A program made the translations under genes and the position numbers. Below, in pieces: positions 26,571 to 37,748 of a stretch of DNA of 64,000 bases. The first letter of the stretch is position 1. The number at the start of each line of letters is the position of its first letter. The notes under the pieces are model-generated. The model was not told the origin of the DNA and ran no database searches. It was given only the letters and a program-made list of their open reading frames with translations. The stretch is from Salinisphaera japonica YTM-1 (GTDB lineage: Bacteria > Pseudomonadota > Gammaproteobacteria > Nevskiales > Salinisphaeraceae), in NCBI RefSeq assembly GCF_003788585.1, contig NZ_AYKG01000069.1, positions 27,606 to 91,605 of the forward strand, in the 5' to 3' direction.

Positions 26571-27752
26571 TTAGCAGCCCAACGTCGTGATCGTTTCGAT
26601 ATCCATCCACTGGCCGTCAGCGGCCGCAGACTTGCGTACGGCCTCGACGAACTGCAAGCCCAATACGCCGTCTGCCGTGTTTGGGTAATCCAGCGGGCCG
26701 CGTTCGGGCCGCACACCATCGCGACAGGCGGCGATCGCCGTGGCGGCATCGGAATAGATATTGGCAAAAGATTCCAGGAAGCCCTCGGGATGGCCGAGGC
26801 CGATCCGGGTCAGCGCTGCCGCCGCGTCGGACTGGGCAGCCCCGCCCTGTAGGATTGTTTCGCGACGCCCGTCCGGCCAGGCAATGGTCAGGTGGTGTGG
26901 GTCTTCGTGGCACCAGGTCAGTGAGGCCTTGGACCCGATCACGCGCAGACTCAGGCCATGCTCGGCGCCGGTTGCGGCCATGGTGATCCAGAACGCGCCG
27001 CGCGCCCCGCCCGCGAACCGCAGCATCACATTGGCGTTATCGTAAACCCGGCGGCCCGGCACCACGGTCGAGACATCGGCCGCAAGCGCTTCAAGCGACA
27101 GTCCAGACACATAACGCGCCAGATGATGGATATGCGTGCCCAGATCATAGATCACACTGGCTTCCCCGGCCTGGACCGGATCGGTACGCCAAGCGGCCTG
27201 CTTGTTGTCGGTGTCTTTTTCCACTTGGCCGGCGGCCCAGCCCGAGGCGAACTCGCCCTGCACCATCCGGACCTCGCCGAGATCACCTCGTCTTACACGC
27301 ACGGCGGCCTCGCGCACCATGGCATGGGCGCTGTAGTTGTGGGTCAAAACAAAAACGAGTCCCTTCTTCTCGGCCAGTTCGTGTAACGCCAGCGCATCCT
27401 CGAGATCGTCGGTGATGGGCTTGTCACAGATGACGTGGATGCCATGTTCGAGAAACGCCTTAGATACGCCGTAGTGGCTGGCGTTGGGCGTGACCACGGC
27501 CACGGCCTCGATACCGTCGTCTCGTGCGGCCTCGGCAGCGGCCATGTCTTCATAACTGGCATAGACCCGGGACTCATTGACGCCCAGCTCGCGAGCAGCG
27601 GCGCGGGATTTCTCAGCATCGCGCGAAAAGGCACCGGCCACCAACGCATAACGCCCGTCGAGCCGCATGCCGGCCCGATGCGCCGTTGCGATCCCGGCTC
27701 CGGGTCCGCCGCCCACCATGCCGATACGAATAGGTTTCTCGAATGCTTTCAT
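26571..27752 (-). CDS. Gfo/Idh/MocA-family oxidoreductase
   Basis: 393 residues, start ATG 27752 after a GAGG site. Opens GMVGGGPGAGIATAHRAGM, a glycine-rich variant of the Rossmann motif; CDKPI replaces the usual CEKP, keeping the lysine; VIYDLGTHIHHLARYV provides the catalytic histidine region. Proteins of this type occur in inositol and aromatic-sugar loci, but the substrate is unknown. Co-directional with the dehydrogenases at 25411 and 27954. Confidence 0.85.
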   Translation of the reverse strand: MKAFEKPIRIGMVGGGPGAGIATAHRAGMRLDGRYALVAGAFSRDAEKSRAAARELGVNESRVYASYEDMAAAEAARDDGIEAVAVVTPNASHYGVSKAFLEHGIHVICDKPITDDLEDALALHELAEKKGLVFVLTHNYSAHAMVREAAVRVRRGDLGEVRMVQGEFASGWAAGQVEKDTDNKQAAWRTDPVQAGEASVIYDLGTHIHHLARYVSGLSLEALAADVSTVVPGRRVYDNANVMLRFAGGARGAFWITMAATGAEHGLSLRVIGSKASLTWCHEDPHHLTIAWPDGRRETILQGGAAQSDAAAALTRIGLGHPEGFLESFANIYSDAATAIAACRDGVRPERGPLDYPNTADGVLGLQFVEAVRKSAAADGQWMDIETITTLGC

Positions 27753-27953
27753 GAGGTTTGCCTCTTTGGGGGCTTTGTTCTTTCCTATCGCGGCTTACAC
27801 AGATGACGCAGATTTGAAGACAAGTCATTCATTGACAGCCATCAGATCACGGCGTCGTCATGAGCTTCACATCCACTTATCTTCAATCTGTGAAATCCGC
27901 GCAATCCGCGGATAGTCTTTCTGTCTTACGATCTTTCAGCCCGAGCAGCCCGC
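27753..27953. other. intergenic region with an imperfect inverted repeat
   Basis: About 200 bp without a gene. CAGATTTGAAGACAAG (near 27811) and CTTATCTTCAATCTG (near 27877) are inverted copies differing by one substitution and one deleted base, and AATCCGCG is repeated near 27893-27910. This looks like a dispersed palindromic intergenic element rather than a promoter; no clear operator of the RGAA-N6-TTCY type is present. Confidence 0.4.
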
Positions 27954-29117
27954 TCAGACCGTGACCCAGGCCTCGGACTGGCAAGACTGGTCAATCGCTT
28001 CTAGGATGCGCTGGTTGTGGGCACCGAAGGCGAAGCTGGGAAAGCAGCCTTCATCGCCTGCGATGCCAGTCACCAGATCACAGACGTCGATCACCTTGGC
28101 GTCGTAGAAACCCAGGCTGCCGCCGCCGAAATCGAACGGGAAGAAGCCGGCGTATTGCGGCACCTGGGAGCCGGCCAGCAGCGTTTTGAAGCCGCGGTCG
28201 CGTTTGGGTTCGTCCATGCGAAAGACCTGCAGCTCGTTGAAGCGTTCGCCGTTCATGATGATCGTGCCCTCGGTGCCCGAGATCTCCCATTCCACGCCCA
28301 TGATCTTGCCGGCGGCGATACGCGAGGACTCGACCACGCCGGCCGCACCGGAGGCGAACTTGACCAGACACTGCGTTTGGTCATCGTTTTCCACCGCCCG
28401 CCATTCGGCATCCGCCCCGGCCTTCGACGAATAGCCGGCGCCGGGATCGGCCATGGGGCGCTCGTCGAACACGATCTGCGACTGGCCGCAGACCCGATCG
28501 AAGTCACCCATCAGATACTGAGCCACGCCGATGACGTGGGCCCCCAGATCACCCAGCGAGCCGGTGCCGGCCGCGCCGCGCGAGCAGCGCCAGGACCACG
28601 GCAAATCGGGATCGTTGAAAAACCCTTGATCGAAGGTGCCGCGAAACCGCGTGAGGGTGCCGATCTCACCGCGCTCGATGATCTGTTTGGCCAGGATCGC
28701 GGCCGGTGTCTTGATGTTGTTGAACGACACCATGGTCTTCACGCCCGCGGCCTCGGCCGCGTCGCGCATCTCGTCGGCCTCGGCCGTTGACATGGCTAGC
28801 GGCTTTTCACAATAGACATGCTTGCCGGCCGCGATCGCTTCCAGCGCCATTTCGTGATGGAACTGGTTGGGCGAAGTGATATCCACGACGTCTACCGCCG
28901 GATCGGCGATCAGCGCGTGCCAGTCGTCGTAGGCCTTGTCGAACGCAAAGCGTGTCTTGGCCGCCTCGGCTAGCTCTTGGCTGACGTCGGCCACGGCATA
29001 AAGATGCGGGCGGCGCGGCAGGTCAGTATAGAGTGCGGCACAGCGCCAGAACGCCTCGGCGTGGGCCCGGCCCATGAAGCCGGTGCCGATGATGCCGATA
29101 TTGAGTGGGTCGGCCAT
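27954..29117 (-). CDS. Gfo/Idh/MocA-family oxidoreductase
   Basis: 387 residues from ATG 29117 with AAGGAGATCTC upstream. Start GIIGTGFMGRAHAEAFWRC, CEKPL, and SLGDLGAHVIGVAQYLMGDF. The motif set matches the long-form dehydrogenases at 25411, suggesting paralogues that handle related cyclitols. It lies downstream of the IolE-like gene at 29283 on the same strand; the 165-base gap shows no operator. Confidence 0.86.
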   Translation of the reverse strand: MADPLNIGIIGTGFMGRAHAEAFWRCAALYTDLPRRPHLYAVADVSQELAEAAKTRFAFDKAYDDWHALIADPAVDVVDITSPNQFHHEMALEAIAAGKHVYCEKPLAMSTAEADEMRDAAEAAGVKTMVSFNNIKTPAAILAKQIIERGEIGTLTRFRGTFDQGFFNDPDLPWSWRCSRGAAGTGSLGDLGAHVIGVAQYLMGDFDRVCGQSQIVFDERPMADPGAGYSSKAGADAEWRAVENDDQTQCLVKFASGAAGVVESSRIAAGKIMGVEWEISGTEGTIIMNGERFNELQVFRMDEPKRDRGFKTLLAGSQVPQYAGFFPFDFGGGSLGFYDAKVIDVCDLVTGIAGDEGCFPSFAFGAHNQRILEAIDQSCQSEAWVTV

Positions 29118-29282
29118 GAGAGATCTCCTTGTTTTTGATTGTCGACGCGCAGATGGGCGCCGGTCGCCGTATATAGAAAAAGCTGAGGCCAATACGGCGG
29201 TCGAAATCGCGCCGGGTTTTTTGGTCAGCGATCAATCGGTCTTGCAATCGGCGTGCATCGGCGTATCAGCGTCTGTAGTGCA

Positions 29283-30254
29283 TTACTCGCCAAACAGAGA
29301 CCGCACGGTGTGCATGGCCTTGTCGGCGTATTCGGCTGATGGGGCCTGGCCGGGATCTTGTTCGGCCTCGACCACAAGCCAGCCGGTATAGGCATCGCTC
29401 CTGGCGAATTCGATAACCGGCGAATAGTCGATATACCCGTCGCCCGGCACCGTGAACATGCCGACACGCACGCCGGTGTTGAACGATGCGTCGCGTTGGC
29501 GAACGTCGGCAAAGACATCGCGACGGATGTCCTTGAGATGAATATGGTTGATGCGACGGCCGTGATGAGCCAGCACACGGCCCAGATCACCGCCGCCGGC
29601 CACGATGTGCCCGGTATCGAACAACAACCCCACCGCGTCACCCGTCTCGGCCATGAGCCGATCGATTTCGGCCTCGGATTCGGCGACCATCATCAAGTGC
29701 GCGTGATAAGCCAGCTGTATGCCGTATTCGCGCGCCAGCGCTTCAGCGAACGCGGTTAAACGCTGGCCATAGGCGGCCCAGTCAGCATCAGCCATGACCG
29801 GGGAGGCGGAGAGCGGCTCATTGAGCGGATCATCGCCAGGCATGGCGCCAGTTTCGCCGTAGACCATCACACGCGCGCCGTTGAGCGACAGCACGGCGGC
29901 GTGCTGGGCCACGTTGGCCAGCTCGTCCTCGACGCTGATCTCCGCCAGCCGGCCGGAATACCAGCCGGAGACGAGATCGGCGTTGCCCGCAGCCAGAAGC
30001 TTTGCGACCGCCCCCGGATCAGTTGGAAACTTACGGCCCATTTCCACGCCTTCGTAGCCGGCGGCCGCGGCCTCGGCGATGAAGGTGTCCACCGGCGTGT
30101 CATTGCCGAACTCGGCGATCACATCGTTCGTCCAGCCCAGCGGATTGATGCCCAGCCGCAGGCCGTGCGGGGCCAGCAAATCACGTGTTTTTTGCTGGCT
30201 GGTCTGCCAGTTACGCACAGGCTGTTCCTGCACGTCGGATGCCGTCGTGCTCAT
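29283..30254 (-). CDS. IolE-like myo-inosose-2 dehydratase / sugar phosphate isomerase-epimerase
   Basis: 323 residues, TIM-barrel AP-endonuclease-2 fold. The block LGINPLGWTNDVIAEFGNDT and GYEGVEMGRKFP are the same as in the second IolE-like protein at 31853 and typical of IolE, which dehydrates 2-keto-myo-inositol. Metal ligands are expected in LLFDTGH and HIHLKDIR and the C-terminal VVEAEQD. A 30-residue N-terminal extension is unusual. With two close paralogues, one may act on another inosose or at another step. Confidence 0.82.
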   Translation of the reverse strand: MSTTASDVQEQPVRNWQTSQQKTRDLLAPHGLRLGINPLGWTNDVIAEFGNDTPVDTFIAEAAAAGYEGVEMGRKFPTDPGAVAKLLAAGNADLVSGWYSGRLAEISVEDELANVAQHAAVLSLNGARVMVYGETGAMPGDDPLNEPLSASPVMADADWAAYGQRLTAFAEALAREYGIQLAYHAHLMMVAESEAEIDRLMAETGDAVGLLFDTGHIVAGGGDLGRVLAHHGRRINHIHLKDIRRDVFADVRQRDASFNTGVRVGMFTVPGDGYIDYSPVIEFARSDAYTGWLVVEAEQDPGQAPSAEYADKAMHTVRSLFGE

Positions 30255-30303
30255 GATGCTCTCCTGAGAAAAGACGCCGGACGCTTGGCGCCCGGCGAGC
30301 CGG

Positions 30304-31803
<1,500 letters not shown>

Positions 31804-31852
31804 GGGTAGGTTCCTTTCTATGATTCGGTTCTATGTCGTCGAGCGTAGCGCG

Positions 31853-32758
31853 TCAGGCTGTGTTTGCCAGCGACAACCCGGCGCGCTGTGCCGTATCGCG
31901 AAGAAAACGATGGCTGCGCTCGGCCAGCGGCCACGAGGGCGCCACGCTCGGGTCCTGCTCGGCCTCGGCGACCAGCCAGCCGTCGTAGCCTAGCGCGGCC
32001 AGCCGTGCAAAGACGGCGTCAAAATCCAGATCGCCGTCGCCGGGGATCGTGAACACGCCGTCGACAACGGCATCCAGAAAGCTGGCGTTACGATTGTGCG
32101 AGCGCGCGATCACCGTCTCGCGCACGTCCTTGCAATGGACATGCACCACGCGCTCGCCCCAGCGGGCCAGCCAGTCCAGCGGGTCGCCGCCGGCGAAACG
32201 ACAATGCCCGGTATCCAGCAACAGGCCAACGTGGTCGCCGGTGGCATCCATCAGCCGGGCCACGTCGTCGGTGGCTTGCACGGGCGTGCCCATATGATGA
32301 TGAAACGCCATGCGCACGCCCTCCGCGGCGAGATAATCGGCCACGGCGTCAAGCCGCGGGGCCAGCCGCGCCCAGTCGGCCTGGGTCAGGCGCGGACGAC
32401 GAGATACCGCCATGCCACGATCCAGATGCACACAGCGCGCGGTTTCGCAAAAGACCATCGTGGTCACGCCCGTGGCTTTCATGAGCGCCAGATGGCCCTG
32501 GAGCGCGGCGATCTCGGCGTCGGCGTCACGCGCCAGCAGATTCGAGGAATACCAGCCCGAGGCCAGCGCCACGCCGGCCTCGGCCAACAACGGATTCAAG
32601 GCCTCGGACGTGGTCGGAAACTTGCGGCCCATCTCCACCCCGACATAGCCGGCGGCTCGAGCCTCGGCCAGACACTGGACGAGCGGCGTCTCGTCGCCCA
32701 ACAGCGGCAGGTCATCGTTGGTCCAGAGCAACGGGTTCACACCCAATCGAACAGACAT
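31853..32758 (-). CDS. iolE: myo-inosose-2 dehydratase
   Basis: 301 residues from ATG 32758 after GGAG. Signature LGVNPLLWTNDDLPLLGDET and GYVGVEMGRKFP, with LLLDTGHCRFAGG and VHVHCKDVR carrying metal ligands, and VAEAEQDPSVAPS near the end. It dehydrates scyllo-inosose to the diketone used by IolD. It lies between iolD (12 bases upstream) and iolA in an operon reading leftward from the 36657 promoter. Confidence 0.9.
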   Translation of the reverse strand: MSVRLGVNPLLWTNDDLPLLGDETPLVQCLAEARAAGYVGVEMGRKFPTTSEALNPLLAEAGVALASGWYSSNLLARDADAEIAALQGHLALMKATGVTTMVFCETARCVHLDRGMAVSRRPRLTQADWARLAPRLDAVADYLAAEGVRMAFHHHMGTPVQATDDVARLMDATGDHVGLLLDTGHCRFAGGDPLDWLARWGERVVHVHCKDVRETVIARSHNRNASFLDAVVDGVFTIPGDGDLDFDAVFARLAALGYDGWLVAEAEQDPSVAPSWPLAERSHRFLRDTAQRAGLSLANTA

Positions 32759-32770
32759 CACGGGTCTCCT

Positions 32771-34627
32771 TCAGCGCTGGCGCTGCTTGTTGTTGTCGTA
32801 GTTCACGCGTCGCTGGCTCACGGCCTCGCGCGACGAAACCTCGGCCACCGGTACGTCCCACCAGGTGCCGCCCTCGGCAGTCGCCTTGTCGGCGTCGGTC
32901 TTGAGCGCGATTACCGTGGTGCGCTCGGCGGCCCGGGCGCGGGTCAGCGCATCCTCCAGTCCGGCGATGCCCTCGACCCATTCAGCGTGGCAGCCCAGCG
33001 ATCGGGCGTGGGCAGCGAAGTCGATCTCAGGCGCGCCGTCGGGGGCCGTATTGCAGCCCTCGAAGAGGTTGTTGAACTCCACGCCGACCGTGGCCTCCTG
33101 CAGACGATGGATACAGCCATAGCCGCGGTTATCCAGGAGCACCACGATGAGCTTGTGGCCCAGCATGACCGAGGTGGCCAGCTCGGAATTGAGCATGAGA
33201 TAGCTGCCGTCACCCACGGTGACGTAGACCTCGCGCTCGGGCGCGGCCATTTTCACGCCCAGCCCGCCGGCGATCTCATAGCCCATGCAGGAAAACCCGT
33301 ACTCGACGTGATAACTGCCCGGCCCGCTGGCCTGGTAGAGCTTGTGCAGCTCGCCCGGCAGGCCGCCGGCGGCACAGACCACGGTGCCCGTTGATCCGGC
33401 CGCGCGATTGACAGCACCCAGCACCTGGCTGTCGGCCGGACGCATCGCCCCGTCATCGGCGGTCACTCGGGCGACCACGCGCTGCCAGTCGCTGCGCTCG
33501 CGGGCGGCCTGTTGTTGCCACGGCGTAGACGCCTGCCAATCGCCAAGGCGCTGGCTGAGTGCCTCGAGCGCGACCGTGGCATCGCTGATCAAGGCCTGCG
33601 CGCCGTGCTTGGCGGCGTCGAAACGCGCCACGTTGATACCGAGCAGCCTGGGGCCGTGATCCATATACAGCGCACGCGAGCCGGTGGTGAAATCCTGTAG
33701 CCGGGTGCCCAGCGCCACGATCACATCGGCCGTCTCGGCCAGCGTATTGGCCGCCTGCGTGCCGGTCACCCCGATCGCGCCGACGTTCTGGGCATGATCA
33801 GCAGCCAGCGTGCCCTTGCCGGCCTGGGTTTCGGCCACGGGCACGCCGTGGGTTTCGGCAAAACGCGCCAGTGCCTCGGGCCCGCCTTCGGCATAGAGCA
33901 CGCCGCCGCCGGCGATGATCAACGGTTTTTCTGCGCCGCGCAGGACATCGATGGCCGCAGCCAGCTCGCGCGCATCCGGGCCGGGTTGGCGAACGCGATG
34001 CACGCAGGGTGCAAAGAATGTGGCCGGAAAATCGAAGGCCTCGGCCTGAACATCCTGGGGCAGCGCCAGCGTCGCCGGGCCGCAATCCACCGGATCCAGC
34101 AACGTGGCCAGTGCGTTCGGCAGGCTGGCCAACAGCTGTTCGGGCCGGGTGATGCGATCGAAATAGCGCGAGACCGGCACGAACGCATCGTTGACGGTGA
34201 CCGACGGCGCGCCGTAGTGCTCGACCTGTTGCAATACCGGGTCCGGGGCACGCGAGACGAAGGTATCGCCTGGCAACAACAACACCGGCAGCCGGTTGGC
34301 ATGGGCCAGCCCCGCGGCGGTGACCATGTTGAGCGCGCCCGGCCCGATCGATGACGTACAGGCCATCATCCGGCGCCGACGATGCTGCTTGGCAAACGCC
34401 ACCGCGGCATGGGTCATGCCCTGCTCGTTATGCGCGCGATAGGTCGGAAACGTTTCGCGCTCGGCGTAGAGCGCCTCGCCCATGCCGGCAACGTTGCCAT
34501 GGCCGAAGATGGCGAAGCAGCCGGCGAACAGCGGCACTTCGGCGCCGTCGATCTCGATGGCCTGCGCGGACAGATAGCGCACGAGCGCCTGGGCCGCGGT
34601 CAGGCGAATGGTGTCTTGGTCTTTCAT
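32771..34627 (-). CDS. iolD: 3D-(3,5/4)-trihydroxycyclohexane-1,2-dione acylhydrolase
   Basis: 618 residues with the three-domain thiamine-diphosphate fold. The ThDP/Mg site is VGDGSYLMLNSEL followed by LLDNRGYGCI; the N-terminal domain has the catalytic glutamate region (YRAHNEQGMTHAAVAFAK). It opens the inositol ring to 5-deoxy-glucuronate. ATG overlaps the iolC stop by ATGA, so the two are coupled. Confidence 0.94.
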   Translation of the reverse strand: MKDQDTIRLTAAQALVRYLSAQAIEIDGAEVPLFAGCFAIFGHGNVAGMGEALYAERETFPTYRAHNEQGMTHAAVAFAKQHRRRRMMACTSSIGPGALNMVTAAGLAHANRLPVLLLPGDTFVSRAPDPVLQQVEHYGAPSVTVNDAFVPVSRYFDRITRPEQLLASLPNALATLLDPVDCGPATLALPQDVQAEAFDFPATFFAPCVHRVRQPGPDARELAAAIDVLRGAEKPLIIAGGGVLYAEGGPEALARFAETHGVPVAETQAGKGTLAADHAQNVGAIGVTGTQAANTLAETADVIVALGTRLQDFTTGSRALYMDHGPRLLGINVARFDAAKHGAQALISDATVALEALSQRLGDWQASTPWQQQAARERSDWQRVVARVTADDGAMRPADSQVLGAVNRAAGSTGTVVCAAGGLPGELHKLYQASGPGSYHVEYGFSCMGYEIAGGLGVKMAAPEREVYVTVGDGSYLMLNSELATSVMLGHKLIVVLLDNRGYGCIHRLQEATVGVEFNNLFEGCNTAPDGAPEIDFAAHARSLGCHAEWVEGIAGLEDALTRARAAERTTVIALKTDADKATAEGGTWWDVPVAEVSSREAVSQRRVNYDNNKQRQR

Positions 34628-36570
34628 GGCTGGCCTCCGACGGCCTGGCGCTCGCTCGTCTGGTCGGTCGCGGCGTGCCAGGTGGTGATCAGTTCGGCGT
34701 AGTTGTCGGCCACGGTTTCGATGAAGGCTTCATCATCCAGGCGCCCGGACAACCAGTCGCGTGCCGCCTCGGCAAACAGGGTGCGCCCGATGGTGAAGCC
34801 ACGACAGATAGCCGAGGCGCCGGCAGCACGAAAGCCGGCCTTGACGTCGGCCATCGGCGCATCCAGGCCCAGCAATACCACGCCGCGACAGTGGTCATCG
34901 TAGCGCTCGATCACGCCGCGCACGGCCTGCCAGGCCTGCGCGTCCATGGGCGGCAGTTTCCACCAGTCGGGCCGGATACCCAGGTGATAAAGACGCTGCA
35001 GGCTGCGTGCGAGTGTGGCCTCGTCGGTGGCCATGTCTTTCGGCGGGATGATCTCGATGAGCAGCTCGTGGCCGCTGACGCGACGCGCCGCATCGAGCTG
35101 GCGCAGCCGGTCTTCCTGATCCAGCCGCAGCGTGATCTCGTCGTCCGGGTGATAGAAGACCAGGCACTTGATGATGTGCTCGGCCGGCCAGCCGACGAGC
35201 TGGCTGCCGATATCGTCGCCGTGCTGGAAACGCAGCGGGCGCGAGCCGGGCTGCTCCACCGGGCGGCCGATCCACCAGCCACGCCCGGTCATCGCGTTGA
35301 GCGCGTCCTGGCCGATCACGTCGTCGCAAAGCACGGCCGGCGTACCGGTCACGCCGGCTCGGGCCTTGCCCTGCTCGGCAGCGGTCACCAGTAGCGTCTT
35401 GAGCGGCGACAGACGGGCCGCGTCCACGCCAAGCTCAGCCGCCATATCGAACAGCTGGCTGCGGTGATCGAAGGCCAGGCCATGAATCGGGCCCCAGTCG
35501 GCCGGGTGACGCGTGGTCTTGGCATGCAGATCGTTCAGGCGCGCATCACGATCCGGACGGGGAACGTCATCACGGCGTTCCAGGTAATCGAACAGCTCGG
35601 CCTCGGTGGGCATGGCCGGGGCGCAGCCGTGGCGCGAAACCACCAGCGCGCCACAGGCGTTGGCATAGGTCGCGCAGGTCTCCCACGGCTCACCGCGCAA
35701 ATAGCCGCGCAGAAAACCGGATATGAAGGCATCGCCGGCGCCCAATACGTTGAGCACCTCGACCTTCACGCCCTCGACCAGCACGCCGTCGTGCACGCTT
35801 GCCCCGATCGCGCCCTCGAAGATCGTGCAGCCCAGCGCGCCCAGTTTGCAGACCAACACGGCGTCGGACAGCTCACGCACCTTCTGGAGCGCGGCGATGG
35901 TGTCGGTGGTGCCACCGGCGATATGGAATTCTTCCTCGGTGCCCACGATGAGATCGAAATCCTTGACCCAGCGCTGTAGATGGGCCGTGGTTTCGGCGTC
36001 GTCGACGTAGCGGGTCTCGCCGTCGCCGGGCGCGGCCAGGCCCCACAGTACGGGCCGGTAATCGATATCCAGAATACGCTTCAAGCCGTGCGTGGCTGCA
36101 ACATCGAGTGCCGCACGACAGGCGCCCTGGGTGGTCTCGGTCGACAGATGGGTGCCGGTGATGGCCAGCGCGCTCGCGGTGGCGATCCAGTCCGGATCGA
36201 TGTCTTCGGCGGCGATCGCCATATCCGCACAGTCGCGGCGATAGAACAGCAGCGGGAACGTGTCGCGGTCTTTCAGGGCCAGGATAGCCAATGCGGTGAA
36301 ACGCTCGGGGTCCACCGGCATGTGTGACGTATCCACGCCGGCGCGCTGAAATTCCTCAACCACAAAGTTGCCGAACTGTTCGTTACCCACGCGGGTAAGC
36401 ATGGCCGAGCGCAGTCCCAGCCGCGCGCTGCCGTAGGCACAGTTGCCGGAGCTGCCCCCGAGATATTTGGCAAAGCTCGACACGTCTTCCAGGCGCGCGC
36501 CGACCTGTTGGGAATACAGATCGACCGCGGCCCGGCCGAGACAGATGAGATCAAGTGGCTTGTCTGGCAT
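34624..36570 (-). CDS. iolC: bifunctional 5-dehydro-2-deoxygluconokinase / DUF2090 aldolase-like protein
   Basis: 648 residues from ATG 36570, six bases after GGAG; an earlier ATG at 36585 has a poorer site. Residues 1-320 are a PfkB-type kinase (LGRAAVDLYSQQVGARL, YLGGSSGNCAYG, NVLGAGDAFISGFLRG with the catalytic aspartate). The C-terminal 310 residues are a DUF2090 TIM barrel related to aldolases, thought to cleave the phosphorylated product. One polypeptide thus covers the IolC and IolJ steps. Promoter and operator lie just upstream (36618-36662). Confidence 0.93.
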   Translation of the reverse strand: MPDKPLDLICLGRAAVDLYSQQVGARLEDVSSFAKYLGGSSGNCAYGSARLGLRSAMLTRVGNEQFGNFVVEEFQRAGVDTSHMPVDPERFTALAILALKDRDTFPLLFYRRDCADMAIAAEDIDPDWIATASALAITGTHLSTETTQGACRAALDVAATHGLKRILDIDYRPVLWGLAAPGDGETRYVDDAETTAHLQRWVKDFDLIVGTEEEFHIAGGTTDTIAALQKVRELSDAVLVCKLGALGCTIFEGAIGASVHDGVLVEGVKVEVLNVLGAGDAFISGFLRGYLRGEPWETCATYANACGALVVSRHGCAPAMPTEAELFDYLERRDDVPRPDRDARLNDLHAKTTRHPADWGPIHGLAFDHRSQLFDMAAELGVDAARLSPLKTLLVTAAEQGKARAGVTGTPAVLCDDVIGQDALNAMTGRGWWIGRPVEQPGSRPLRFQHGDDIGSQLVGWPAEHIIKCLVFYHPDDEITLRLDQEDRLRQLDAARRVSGHELLIEIIPPKDMATDEATLARSLQRLYHLGIRPDWWKLPPMDAQAWQAVRGVIERYDDHCRGVVLLGLDAPMADVKAGFRAAGASAICRGFTIGRTLFAEAARDWLSGRLDDEAFIETVADNYAELITTWHAATDQTSERQAVGGQP

Positions 36571-36617
36571 CGAGAACTCCGACATCGAGGAACGACTGTT
36601 TCAGTCCGTTCGCATGT

Positions 36618-36662
36618 GGATTATTTATTCCAAATAATGCCGAGGCGGAACACGGATTTCAA
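36618..36662 (-). promoter_or_regulatory. promoter and operator of the iolCDEA operon
   Basis: Minus strand: TTGAAA (36662-36657), 17 bases, CATTAT (36639-36634). GGATTATTTATTCC on the plus strand at 36618-36631 (GGAA-N6-ATCC on the minus) overlaps the start-site region, a good position for repression by the RpiR-type regulator. Confidence 0.55.
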
Positions 36663-36704
36663 TCGCCCTTCGACTAAAGTCGGCGCCCGGCAACGGCCGG
36701 CCGG

Positions 36705-37724
36705 TCAGCGATATAGCGCCGGCTTGTCGCCCAGCGTCACGGCGACGGTCTCGCCGCTGTCCTGGGCGGCTACGCCGGCTTCGCAGCAGGCCGCGGCCGC
36801 ATAGCCGTCCCACGCGCTCGGCCCGTCGGGCGCGCGCCCGGCGCGCAGGGTGTTCACCCAACCTTGAAACTCGGTGTCGAAGGCAGCGGCAAACCGTTGC
36901 TCGAAACCAGGCGTGACCGCCCCGCCCCAACGCCCGGCCGTGCGGACATAAGCGCCTTCGTCACCGCCGATATCGACAACGCCCTGTTCAAACACGGCTT
37001 CGGTATGGACTTGATAACCAAAGGCAGCGTTGACGAATATCTCGACGTCAACCAGCACATCGGACTCGGTGCGCATGAGGATCTGTTGCGGATCGGACAG
37101 CTGCCCGCCGGCCCCGCGGCTGGCCCGGCCGCGGCGTACCGTGATCTCGGTGATTTCCTCACCGGTGAAATAACGCACGCCGTCGATCTCGTGGACCACC
37201 GAGTCATAGATCATGAGCGCGTCGGTGAAGTTCGGCGGTGACGTCGGGTTGCGATGCCGGCAGTGCAGCATCAAAGCCGCGCCCAGCGAGCCGTCCTCGA
37301 ACCAACCTCTAAGACGCTGATAACCAGCGTCGAAGCGTCGCATGAAGCCCACCTGGATCAACCGCTGACCAAGCGCGGCCTCGGCGTCGACGATCTCGCG
37401 CGCGGTGGCGGCATCCGCCGTCAGCGGTTTCTCGCAGAATATCGGCACGCGCTTGTCCAGCGCGTCCATGAGCACGTCGTAGTGCAGCATGCCCGGCGTG
37501 GTGAGCACAAAGGCATCATATTCACCGCTGGCCAGGGCCGCGTGCGGGTCGTTCCACACCTTGGCATGGTCGCCGGCCAGCGCGGCCGCCGCGGTCGCGC
37601 GGCCGGCGTCGATATCGACCACGCCGGTGACGTCGGCCCCGGCAATGGTGTGGGTCAGGCGCTTGATATGGTCGCTGCCCATACGGCCCGTGCCAATCAC
37701 GGCAATACGCAGATTCTCTGCCAT
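36705..37724 (-). CDS. Gfo/Idh/MocA oxidoreductase, inositol 2-dehydrogenase-like
   Basis: 339 residues with AAGGAGAAAC ahead of ATG 37724. VIGTGRMGSDHIKRL, CEKPLTADAATA, and YDSVVHEIDGVRYFTGE are the three motifs of inositol 2-dehydrogenases. It sits directly upstream of iolC and downstream of the iolG candidate at 37749 in a run of three coupled dehydrogenase genes. It could take myo-, scyllo- or chiro-inositol. Confidence 0.86.
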   Translation of the reverse strand: MAENLRIAVIGTGRMGSDHIKRLTHTIAGADVTGVVDIDAGRATAAAALAGDHAKVWNDPHAALASGEYDAFVLTTPGMLHYDVLMDALDKRVPIFCEKPLTADAATAREIVDAEAALGQRLIQVGFMRRFDAGYQRLRGWFEDGSLGAALMLHCRHRNPTSPPNFTDALMIYDSVVHEIDGVRYFTGEEITEITVRRGRASRGAGGQLSDPQQILMRTESDVLVDVEIFVNAAFGYQVHTEAVFEQGVVDIGGDEGAYVRTAGRWGGAVTPGFEQRFAAAFDTEFQGWVNTLRAGRAPDGPSAWDGYAAAACCEAGVAAQDSGETVAVTLGDKPALYR

Positions 37725-37748
37725 GGTGTTTCTCCTTTTGACGCGCTA